This document shows, in pieces, positions 36,401-46,837 of a stretch of 64,000 nucleotides of DNA. This DNA is from Ulva prolifera (taxonomy: Eukaryota; Chlorophyta; Ulvophyceae; Ulvales; Ulvaceae): assembly GCA_023078555.1 (NCBI GenBank), contig CM041198.1:9843836-9907835 (forward strand), in the 5' to 3' direction. Each line of letters begins with the position of its first letter. The stretch's first letter is position 1. The notes under the pieces are model-generated. The model made no database searches. It worked only from the letters and a program-made list of their open reading frames with translations, and had not been told where the DNA came from. A program made the position numbers and the translations under genes.

Positions 36401-38289
36401 CACAGTGCAGGCATTGGTCGCGCGTTTTACAGGTCATGCCAAGTAGGCACAGCTGTGTCAACAGATTCGAGTTTGTGCATGCATGTTTGAATATGCCAAA
36501 GTCCTGCCACAGTATGAGCCGCAAAATGGGACCCCTCTCTCCACCACGTTCAGGCGAAATTTAGATGACCAAAACTGCTCACGCCCAAATACATACACGC
36601 GGATTGTATCTGACACCACGCCATCGATCCATCTTGGGCATGGTAAAGGCATGCTGCATGACGACTCATGCAGCCATGCTTTACCAGGACCGCTGCTGTA
36701 GGTGGCGATGGTGAATAATATACACCCGCAGACCAAGCAAAGCGAGCGCTACATCCTGGCAGGAAGTAGGTGCATATCCACCCACCTTTGCACAGCTTCA
36801 CGGCGGTATTGGTCCATCCATGCATTGTCCTCTCGCAGCTCTGCATCCCGGACTCTTTTCTGGGCTTCCGCCTTGTCGCCTTGTGCCCCTGGCGGGCATG
36901 AGATCTCCTCCCGCCCACCACCGCAGCCATTCGCTTCGCTGTCAGTCAGGACGTTTGAGTCCTCCGTGCCACTGAGTGGCTCAGCATCAGCGGTGACAGT
37001 GCCGGCTCCCTTGACCAGGTACCTCGCTTCCGCTGCAGCCTGAAGCTTCAGATTGTACTGCTGCAGACGGCCCTCTGTGAAGGCTCCAAGGGCACGCTGC
37101 ATCTCCTCCCCTGCTAAGCCCATGTCGTCGGATGCAGTGCTCTTACAAGATGTAGATGTAGCTTGAAGCTGGGTCCTGCTAACAACCGACCTCTGGCTTT
37201 CATGAGACTGGGCCTCTGCATGATCATCAAGGTCTGGTGATGTAGAGCGCCCAGATCCCAAGCTAGTATTCTTGTTCTGATATCTGGGCAGCACAGCTGA
37301 ATTTGTGCTGCGGCAATCGCCATTAGAAGTATGGCTTTTGCAGCTGGCGTGGGTGTTGGCGCTGGCATCACGAGTCGGCCGTGTGGACTTGGCTCCCTGC
37401 AGGCATGTGCAGGTGTTCATGCTGCGTCGGAATGTCAGGGCAAGCAGACTTCTGACACATCACGGTCAGCAATTAGCCTGCATTGGGATGACCGACGTTT
37501 GCATGTGTGGGACCAGGCAGGTTTGCACATTTGGAGCTCTTGATTCCAGACTAGATTCCACAACGCGACTCCCCTGTCCCTTCATTTGTGCTTTACGCTG
37601 CTTTCGAGCTTTGTTTCGCATCTCTTGCTTGTGTTCCTCTCGCTCAGCATCTCGCAGCCTCCGCTCGTGCTCCAGCTGTGCAATACGCCAGCTCTCTGCA
37701 CTGCTGGCTCTCTGCTGCCGCCTCTGGCGCTCTTGGCCCTGCTGCTCTTGACATTGTGATAGCTGCTGAAGCTTGGCTGTATCATGACGGCGCCGCATGT
37801 AATGGGTGTCCGCCCAACATGGATGCGCACCACCAAACGAAAAGGTTACCTGCATGCTGGTTGCACCACCATGAGTCAGGCTACACGGCGCAGTGCACTG
37901 TAGAAGGGTAAAATTCATGCCTGGGGCTGCACTCGTGCATCTGCAATGGCTTTATCTCTCCCATCTGGCGATGTCTGAAGCAGTGCCGAAAGAAGGCCAG
38001 GTTGGGATTTTGTGTAAGGAGAAACATCATCATACAGCTCGCCTTGCCTCCATAGCCTGAATGTATCAAGTGAATGGCTCCTCCTTGGCTGTGCCCGGGA
38101 CGAGGATTCGTGTCTAGCTCTTCCGTGCCATGACGCTTTTGCAGATATGGGCAAGAATGGCAGAGACTTGATCAGCCGCCCTTGGGGAGAGATTCTTCCA
38201 GAACGCATTCCCATGCGCTGTTGCACAGTGCATGATGGTACATCTGGCGCAAGCCTCACGGGCCGTACTTTCTTTGGAGACACGGTCAT
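33457..38289 (-). CDS. Large unrecognised coiled-coil protein, eight exons
   Basis: Eight exons on the minus strand chain in perfect phase: 38289-37933, 37849-37493, 37396-36786, 36235-36021, 35925-35699, 35259-35063, 34543-34203 and 34019-33457. They give about 955 residues. Exon 1 is basic (MTVSPKKVRPVRLAP). Exon 2 holds a strongly charged helix (QERQRRQQRASSAESWRIAQ, LEHERRLRDAEREEHKQEMR). Exon 3 has RALGAFTEGRLQQYNLKLQA and REDNAWMDQYRREAVQR. Exon 5 has SFQARAATVPVAPKLQSRAE, faintly like the FKARPVP repeats of TPX2 or FAM161 proteins. Exons 6 and 7 have more charged or Gln-rich helices. The last exon (AMARKHYLALRAAHRNQHVQ) looks globular. A cytoskeletal, centriolar or ciliary scaffold is a guess from composition only. 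Boundaries of the sixth and seventh exons are the least sure. Confidence 0.55.
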
Positions 38290-39896
38290 GAGCAGATAAG
38301 ATTTCTAAATGCTGCCTTGCATTGCTTTGAGCAAGTGTTATGCCAGATCTATGAAAGAATGCAGGTCGGGTGGTCTGCAGATCCATGCATGTCCATTTGG
38401 GAAATACAGTGGAGGCCTGGCAGCACTGCAAGCTTCAGGTGCAGAGACACAAGGTCATATGTCCTGAACGTATGCAGACCACCACAACGCCGCCATTGAG
38501 GGAAGAATCCTGGATGCAGGTGTATCTAGTCGGTTTTGGGTGCAAAGCGTGCAAACCGAGTGCAAGCTGCAGCGACATCATGTGTGCCAGGCCTTTGGTG
38601 AGCACCTTTACAGACGCAGCCATTTGCGGTCTGTCGAGTGACGCACCAAAGTAGAGGCATGATCTGGTTTTGCTGCTGTCATGAAACAGTTTTAATGTCA
38701 CTGTGCGGTGTGATGTACATGCCGTTGACGAATCCAGGTTGGTTTCATGAGCCAGGCACACCGATTACGACGTCATCGCTGTCCTGACATGCCTGTTGAT
38801 CACGCTGTTTGCGCGGTGGAATTGGCGCGTGCAATCATCAAACACTTTGTAGCCGGTGCGGTGCCATTATAGGCGTCGAAATGCCTGGATCTATCTAACA
38901 GAGCTATAAACAGTCGGCACGTCTTCGAACGACATGCGGGCTTATTCTTTTGAGTTTCGGCGACTGTGAACAAGTCCACAGTATATACGCGCCAGGGCAT
39001 GACTGTCTCCAGTAGTCAATCGTCCACGTCGTCTCGCAAGCTCGTATCTGCCGTTGCCGTGGCATGTAGCTACGCGTAGTCATAGTCACAGTGGCAGCTC
39101 CTCGATATACTGAGGGCGGTCACCTCGATTTCTATGCAAGCTTAAGCTGACGATCTCGAATTAGCAATCGAGCATCCCCAGCAAGAATAACTGCACAAAA
39201 CTAAGCATATGGTAACACGATATTCTGATTTTTTGTGCTATGCGCGCGAACCCTCCACCCTCCAGCCTAAGGCCCTGTACTCGCGTAGACATGTGCCGTC
39301 TACAGCAGACTTGGGCTGTCCACAGAAGATGCTGGAGTGATTGCCAAGACTTCCAGCGTCCTGTAGCTCCTGTAATATGCTCTGTCTTACAATAAGTCTG
39401 TCTCGTTGAAGATCTGCGGACTGCACGAGGCAGACATGGGGGAAGCGTCGGCCCAGCGGGAGGTCAATCACTGCATCTCAGTAGCATCTTCGATCGAAGG
39501 ACTTTACGCCAATAGTGGAGTCCGTTATCAGCATCATCTGGAATTCTATGAGTGCGTTGCCCTGTGCTGGCAGCTGTAGAAGTATGCACGAGAACTGCGA
39601 CATGTTGCTGCGACAATGGGTCGTGCGCAGCTGTTGTGGCCTCGTGGCCCGCATGTTGCAAGAATGTTTCCTGGTGGCACAAGCACGCGCCTGTTCATGC
39701 AAAATATGAATTTCGTGCCCGTCATTTCAAGGCTGTGTTGCTACATTCAAGGCTATGTTAGTGACGAATTCATGGCAGCTGCGTGAAACAGGGGCACACG
39801 CGTATCACTGTGCCCCAGCATCGACAGGCAGTATGATATGATCATTGACTGCCAGGCATTCACCAGTGTTTCCCCTGGCTCTATTGTGTGCCTCAG
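38290..39896. other. Intergenic with a possible small coding exon
   Basis: A minus-strand frame at 39471-39238 (IDLPLGRRFPHVCLVQSADL, then QRDRLIVRQSILQELQDAG) follows a good acceptor site and has protein-like composition, but no partner exon or family was found. Nothing else is recognised. Confidence 0.35.
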
Positions 39897-42800
39897 CGAC
39901 GCGAGTCGCGAGAGCACCAAGTGTGCCGTGCCACAGCGTACAAAGCTTCCCCAGGTGTCCACTCGAAAACGCTCTGTCATGCTGTGCAGGTATGTGACTC
40001 GTGTACGAGTTTCGCTGGCATTGCTTGATCAGGCTGATGTACCCTCTTCACAAAGCAAGCCGTTATCCAGGGCGCTGCACGCTGCCCATGAGCACGTGCG
40101 GCTGTACCTCGACCGCTCCATAGCCATTGCACTTATGAAGCGGCGATGGGAACAGGTGTGCATTCACTGGCATTCCGTCCTCTGCCCCCGTCTCTGTGTA
40201 TATCTGCGTCACTCTGCGCGTTTTCAACAGCACCGTGCCTACGACCGAAGAGCACAATCGCGAGTCGGGCATACGGCGCCGGCACGACGCCCGCGCGCGG
40301 CCTCTGGTCCGCATGCATTGCGACACCATACATCGGACGACAGCTCGAGACACTACCGAACAATAGCGGTGTGATCATGCCGGTGTGCTGCTTGCAGAAG
40401 CAGCTGAAAGGCGACAGGCAAGCCATTGACCAGTGCCTCCTGCCAATCATCCGGCATCATTCCACAGATGCACAGCTGCAAATGATGCCTCTCCCCCCCA
40501 AAGCCAAGAAGCCGCAGCCCAAGATCATCAGCCGCCTTGTGACCCAGGCTGCCTCGATGCTGCGTGCTGCACTCGGGGGCCCCCGAATAGAGCAAGGCCC
40601 TGCCCCGACTGTAGAGCCCCCGCCGTCGTACAACCTGCAGCCGACATCCTCTGCCTCCCACGGCGCGTCCCAAGCACCTGCCTCCATCCCGTCACCCCAC
40701 ACCACGCCCCGCACCACCCCCCGCACAACCCCGGTCTCGGCCCCTCTGCCAACCCCCCGCCCATCCTCACGCAGAAAGTATGTTAGCTCCGGCCAAGATT
40801 CCTCCACCTCACGCCCCCTAGACGCGCCCCCACGGCCACCCTCTGGCGTCACAGCTGCTGCTGCCGCCTCGTCCTCGAAATCTACCCCCCCGCCTTCCGC
40901 CGGACCCTCATCAGAGCGCGTGGACCACCCAGCATCCATAGACTCCGTTCCAGAGATACCCACACTCGATGTGCGGGCGGCGTACTGGGCTAAGTCCTCC
41001 ATCCCGGGCTCCATGCTGTCAGACCTTAGCACGCCCGCCGACCGGCCCAGCATGCACCCCTTCTCGAGCGAGCAGACTCGCAGCGCCCTCATCGGCGTGA
41101 CTGCAAGCCCGTCGACCACGGCGGCATCCCCCTCGCCTGCCCTGACGACGTCCCCGCTCGACCACAGCCCCGATGCCGGGCCGGACTCGGTCGCGCTGGC
41201 CCAGCCGCCCAAGATGCAGGACAACCTGGCCTTCCGCACAGACTCAGACCTCGGCGCTGACACCATCGGAGCCGACACGCTCACCCCACGGCCGGCCGTG
41301 CAGCCCGTGGCGCTGCCTCCGCCGGCGAGCGTCGACCCCGGCACGCCCCTCAACGCGCCGCCCCGGTCCCCCCCGGTATCTGAGTGCAGCGCCGCCTTTT
41401 CAGAGAATCTCTCGCGGCCGGAGAGCGGCGTTATCGCTTCCGAATCAGAACTGGACGACCAGCCCGGCCCGCCGCTGGCACCGTCTTCGTATGCAGAGGT
41501 GCGCCCCCAGCCCTGCAATGCAATCCTTGCTTCCTACCTGTCCACCGCACATCCCGCACTGCAATGGCATCTATACTCAGCTTCAGTGAGAGCAGGCAGG
41601 TGTTGATCAAGAAGGCCAAGATCATCTCTTGGAGGAGTCCTTGTGTGGCATGGCAACTGTATCCATGTGCTCCGTTCAGGCATGGCTGTGGTAGCAGCCG
41701 CTCAAACGGCGGGAGCTCCGCAAGAGACGCCGCTGTTCGTGTTCAGGTACCTTCCGGCCGCACGTCGCTGCCGTGGATCTGCGACCAGCTCTCTGTGAAC
41801 TGGCAGGGCCAAGTGGTCGATCTTCGCGGGCACTGCGTTGCTCCCGTCGGAGCCACGCCGCCGTCCGCCGGGCCGTTCGCCAGCGAGACCCAGCCAGCGC
41901 TGCCAGAGGCGACCCCAATCAGCGTGTGCATGAAGCAGCCCGCGAGCCGCGGCGTCGGCGCAGTGTGGGAGCTGGAGGTGCGGCCACACGACGCGGAGCT
42001 GTGGACGGTCGCATCCGTGGGCACCACGCTACGCAATGGCCGCATTGAGCTGCCGGAATCCGGCTTCCTCGTGCTCGACGGCGCCTGCGAGGGCTTCACC
42101 ATGCAGAACATCATCATCCGCGGTGCGGGCCACTCCCTCCAAGGACGATGCCGCGACCCGGCAGAGAACCGGAGCGATAACTGTAGTTCAATCTCTTGCC
42201 TGATCTGCGGCAGGGACATTGGCGGCCACGGAAGACCAGGGCTCTATGTTGTGGCCGCTGAGCGCCGCCTGCTGTCGGAGCTTGCGTAATGATTGGCACC
42301 TGACCTGTGATCTCACGGGCCCAGCGCAGAGCTGGCCCTACGAGCGCTGACCTCCGATCGCTTTTCGTTGTCTAGCAGGTCGATAGCACCTTAATGCATG
42401 TGCTCACATGCGCATGAACGGGCATGCAGGGGGAACGCTCGTGTGCCACGGCGCCGGCTGCAGCGTGTGGCTGCAGGCGGTGACGCTCGACGGCTGCAAG
42501 CTCGTCGTGACCGGCGGGGCCGAGGTGACGCTGTCCCACTGCAATGCGCAACACGCGCCCGTGGCGGTCTTTGCGTCTGGCGCTGGCACGCGTCTGGCCG
42601 CCGGCGACTGCGAGGTCGTGAACAACACCCTCGGCGCGTGCGCGGAGGACGGCGCACAGCTGCTGCTGTCGCGTGTAACCGTCAAGGGCACCGCCGGCCA
42701 TGGAGTCGAGGTCCGCGGCGCCGGGTCGTGCCTGCAGGCACGGCAGTGCCACATGGGCGCGCACAAGCCGGGGCTCTCCAGCACGACCGGCGCGTTTGTG

Positions 42801-44891
42801 AACTGCGTGTATGTGCACCGCCAAGGCGCGGTGCACCTGCATGCATGCACGTTGAAGCGCATGGAGTGCGGCCTGCGCGCAGAAGGGCCGGACGTGGTCG
42901 CGGAGGCGCGCGGGTGCAGCATCAAGGGCGCATCTCGCTGCGGCGTGCGTGTCGGGCCCGGAGCGGCGGCGTGGGTCGAGGGCTGCTCCGTGCGGGGCAC
43001 GAAGGAGATGCATGCATACGGCGCCGTCGTGACTGGCGCCAGCGCACGCATGGACCTGCTGGACTGCTCGATCGCAGACAACTGGCGCGCGGCGGTATCC
43101 GTGCGCGCGGCGGCCGCCTGCGGCCTTCGTGGCTGCACGATGTCTGGTTCAAAGCGCTCCAGCGGGATTCACATCGACGGCGATGGCACCTTCGTGGAGG
43201 CCGCAGACTGCGTCATCCGCGACAACCAGAGCTGCGGCCTTGGTGTGCGTTCCGGCGGCCGCGCCGAGCTGCGTGGGTGCTCACTCACCGGTCCGAAGCA
43301 GGCGTTCGGGGTGTCCGCGAGTGGCTCCAAGTCACACGTCCGCCTCAGCGACTGCACCCTGAACGACAACCGCCTCTGCGGCCTGCGCGTCGCGAAGGGG
43401 TCGTCTGCGGTTGCGCAGCAGTGCACGCTGGGCGGCTCGCAGCAGCGTGTCGGGCTGCAGGCGAGCGGGGATGGCACGGAGGTGCATGTGGAGGATTGCA
43501 TGCTGCGGGGGAACATCAAATGTGGCGCGCGCGCGAGCAGCGGCTCCACGCTGCACCTCTCCCGATGCACCATCTGCGGCACCAAGTGCTGCGATGGCCT
43601 GCACGTCTGCGACTCCGGCACGCTGGCCAAGGCACGTGACTGCGCGCTGCACGACAACCGGCAGAGCGCCGCTTGCGTGTGGAAGGGCGCACATGCAAAG
43701 ATCGTGGACTGCGCGCTCAGCGGCACGAAGAACGGCTGTGGTCTACACGCAGCTGGGGAAGGCACGGAGGTGACCATCCGCCGGTGCACCCTCGGTGAGA
43801 ACAGTGTCGCGGCCGCGCATGTCAGCGGCGCGGCGGCGGCGCGACTCATGGAGTGCGAGGCCGTTGGCACACGCGCCGGCCACGGCGTGTCCGCCGTCGG
43901 CGCGGGCACTCGCATCGAGCTCAGCAAGTGCCACGCGCGCAGCAATGCGTACTGCGGCTTCTTTGTGAGCAAGGAGGCTGTTATTGAGGTGTCAGAGTGC
44001 TCCGCCGAGCGAAACTGGCGCATGCCGGGGGCGATCCTGCGAAAGTCGGCAGACATGAAGCTGCAGCACCACGGCACGGACAAGGGTGCATACGGCGTCA
44101 TGGAGCACGGGCTCATCGTGCATGTGTCCGCAGAGGATGCTGCAAAGGCGGATGGCGCGGACCCGCCGACGCCGGAGCCAAGGGATCGCGTCGTTGTGGC
44201 GCACGACAGCGGCCGGTCGCCTGAGTTCGCCCGCATGAAGCAAGAGATTCAGTATGTTGCGCAGCAGCTCGCTGAGCCAGAGGCATCGGGCTCTGTTGCG
44301 GCCGGCGTGGTGGATTCGGCAAATGAGTCTGGCACCACGGGCGGGCTGTCCGGGCTCAAAGCGCGTGACTCGGAGGAGCCGCATGTGGAGGTGTCGCTGT
44401 GGGAGGACCTGCCAGAGGAGGAGGAGGTAGCTCCAGTGATGCCGGCCGCCGTGCGGGGGAAGCCGCGCGATGTGCTGAAGGACATGGAGGAGGGCGCAAG
44501 CGACCCACTTGTGCACTTTGGGGCGGAGCGAGTGCGTGTTGATGGCACTCTGAGCCCTGGGGACAGCAAGTTTATGTCGCGGTCAGGCATCAGTGACCCA
44601 GGGTTCCCGCGGGCCGAGTCCGGGAGCTCACTTGGGCGTCGGGCGCCGCGCAAGGCCGGGGGGTCGCTTGGGGGCGTTCGGCGGGGCGCGCGCGGCGGTA
44701 GCTTGCAGCCGGGGTCGGTGCGGGACAAGGAGCTGGCGTCGATGATGCGGCGCGCGAGCTTCCACGCCGCGGTCAACGGCATGCAGACGCCGTTTGAGAT
44801 GCATGAGTCAGAGAGTGGCTGGAGTGCAGCGCGGCGCGTGCGTGCTCTGGGCGCCCGGGCGCGGCAGGCAATGTCGCGGTCTGCGCGGTGA
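39897..44891 (+). CDS. Giant beta-helix (PbH1-type) repeat protein
   Basis: The C-terminal exons are secure: 40398-41498, 41747-42122 and 42430-44891 join in phases 0 and 1. Two upstream exons (40033-40155, and less surely 39897-39989) join in phase 0; the start codon was not found. The first long exon is Pro/Ser/Thr-rich and probably disordered (tracts such as TTPRTTPRTTP). The 41747 exon starts the helix with QLSVNWQGQVVDLRG. The last exon, 2462 bp without an intron, encodes a right-handed parallel beta-helix. From 43086 to 43949 six units of exactly 48 residues follow, each two coils, with conserved Cys near positions 17 and 42 and Asn at 47. A charged tail with an acidic patch (LWEDLPEEEEV) and a basic, Arg/Gly-rich end closes it. 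Similar folds occur in pectin lyases and in FBXO11. No catalytic site, signal peptide or F-box was seen, so the function is open. Confidence 0.75.
43086..43949 (+). repeat. Six tandem 144-bp units coding 48-residue double coils
   Basis: Unit starts are at 43086, 43230, 43374, 43518, 43662 and 43806, spaced exactly 144 bp; a partial seventh begins at 43950. An earlier, slightly longer unit precedes 43086. Protein identity between units is moderate, with Gly-Leu/Val near the start, Cys at 17, Gly at 27, Cys at 42 and Asn at 47. The DNA is no longer similar enough to be a simple tandem repeat, which points to old duplication under selection on length. Confidence 0.85.
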
Positions 44892-46669
44892 TAGGCGCAG
44901 CTGTGCAGTTCTCCATGTGGGTGGCTCTCGACTCGCGGAGTTGGGAAGGAGGTAAATTAGAGCTATGGACGGCCCTGGACATTGCCAGAGGATGTTGTCG
45001 TGGGAGTTGTGGTATCGGCTGCCGCCACAGTATGTCGACATGAGGTGTGCATGAATGCTCGTTGTACGACATTTGTGGGTGCAACATGCGCCCGTAGCAG
45101 AGACTGGAAGGGACGCGAGCGGCGCTCAAGACCAGCTGCTGTGTGCTGACTTTGCGAATAATTTCTGTGCCAACTTTCCGGTTTGGTGCATGGTATGTGT
45201 GGGTATCGCTGTACACTGGGGTCCGCTGGCGCCAGGTGTTTTTGTCATAGCTGCCAGGGCTGGCCTTTGAATACTTAATTAATGAGATGACTACAGCCCC
45301 TGTTCTTCCTGAGTCTGATTTGTAATTTGTAATGACCGAGAGATGGACACCCCAGCGCTTGATGCCCCAGAATGCATCATATTTGAGCAGAACATCTGCT
45401 GCATTTGGTGCCTTCCAGATATGTATAGTCGATTGCCCATGCCTGGGGTACTCATGTGGTGCTTCAAGTTGTGCGTGCAAGACAATCACCATACAGCTTG
45501 ACAGATATCTGTCAGATCGATCTGATCTCGCTTGCACTGGTAGAGCTGTGTGCACTATGAAGAGTGTTATTAACACCGTCGCTGGTGGGACTGTGGCCTG
45601 TCAGACCACGACATGCATAACAACTGTGTCGGCATGCACATCAAAGAGCCGGAAGCAAAACCACGCGTGCGGAGCGGCGGTTTGCTTGGCAGGCGCCAGT
45701 TCCGTATCTCATCGAGATATGTGCATGACGCCTGCTCCAAGTAAAAGCAACGGTACGTGGAACGCCAGTCTGCAAGGCCGTCGCCGAACATCCCCAGCTG
45801 ATGGCCTTCGTGTGCAAACATGGCCATCCGCGTCTTCGCGCAGCTGGGTCATCTGTGCGCGGGCGGGCCTCATACGTACCTCGCGAGGCACGTGTGCACT
45901 GCAGTCAGGCCCGGGAGCCCGATCGACCACATGATGTGGTCCACATCCCAAGACTCACAAATCGCGCGCGCAGGATCAGACTGACACACGTGGAGCATGC
46001 ACCAGGGCGGGCCAACTAGCACTATTGATTCATCCGCCCATGGACATACATATGTTGAGAATTGGTCTATCGATGTTACACGGAGACAGAGAGAGAGTAA
46101 ACAACACCAGCGCGACCGCGCCTTTATATATGTTCCGCACACCAGGCCTACTGCCTGTCTTGTGCTGTGCTCCATAGCACACTTGTCTCACACAATGTAT
46201 CTAGAGTCCTCTAGAGTATCCAGGCCTATCTGGTCCCAACTGGATACTTCCAGTACAATCCCAGCACTGTCGAGTGACCTTCTTTGTTTGTTCTGAATGC
46301 GTGGCTCGCTCTGCTCGCCGCGCGTTGCGGTTCTGGCTCCGGCAGGTCCCAGAACAGTAACTTAAAATTAATTTCTGTAAAACACAGTCGCAGTGGGTCG
46401 CAGCGGCTTTCGCGCCGGGTCCAGCGCCTAGAGCAGCCACCGTGCTTCCGCTCTGCGCGGCCAAGTGCTGATCCGCCCTCCGGCCCAGCCTCCTACTCTG
46501 GAGCCTGCGACAGTGTATGATAAATAATTCGACGTCCTATTCTGTCCTCGACAGCGGGGTCACGAACTCGTTCTTGGCCCATACTTTCTGTGGGTGCGGA
46601 TGCACCAGGCGAACTGATTGTTTGCCGCCCTGCCCAAACGACGTCGACGTGCCTCGACGGAGCTTAGGA
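44892..46669. other. Intergenic, nothing recognised
   Basis: This is the 3' flank of the beta-helix gene and the upstream region of the possible small zinc-finger gene. Open frames up to 267 codons on the minus strand (45576-44773) overlap the beta-helix end and show no motif. Confidence 0.45.
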
Positions 46670-46837
46670 ATGCCGAGTGCTCGACAGGTTCAGCGGAGGC
46701 GAAGGAAGGAACCGGAAGAGGAGCTGCCATGTCCTGTGTGCGAGGAGCAGGTCAAGAAAGGGCGCCTGCCCGATCACTACCGTAGACAGCATCCAGGCCA
46801 TGTGTACTCCACGGATCAGCTGGCCCTGCACAGCTAG
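46670..46837 (+). CDS. Possible small C2H2 zinc-finger protein
   Basis: A 55-residue frame starts MPSARQVQRRRRKEPEEEL and contains one C2H2 motif, CPVCEEQVKKGRLPDHYRRQ followed by His-Pro (Cys-x2-Cys, 12 residues, His-x4-His). The basic N-terminus could be a nuclear signal. The finger is convincing as a pattern, but the frame is short, single-exon and lacks a supporting neighbour. It could also be the last exon of a longer gene whose earlier exons I did not find, since the frame continues upstream to 46517. Confidence 0.4.
   Translation: MPSARQVQRRRRKEPEEELPCPVCEEQVKKGRLPDHYRRQHPGHVYSTDQLALHS

Noticed and set aside
40457..41518. A 353-codon minus-strand frame opposite the Pro/Ser-rich exon
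   Set aside because: The plus-strand frame joins in phase to the beta-helix exons; the antisense frame has no partner exons.
42398..43639. A 413-codon Arg-rich frame overlapping the beta-helix exon, and antisense frames of 244-355 codons
   Set aside because: High GC in the third codon position of the real frame opens the other frames; only the beta-helix frame shows a regular repeat and splice-consistent ends.
43086..43949. CRISPR-like or DNA tandem array because of the exact 144-bp spacing
   Set aside because: The units are conserved as protein, not as DNA, and lie within a coding exon.
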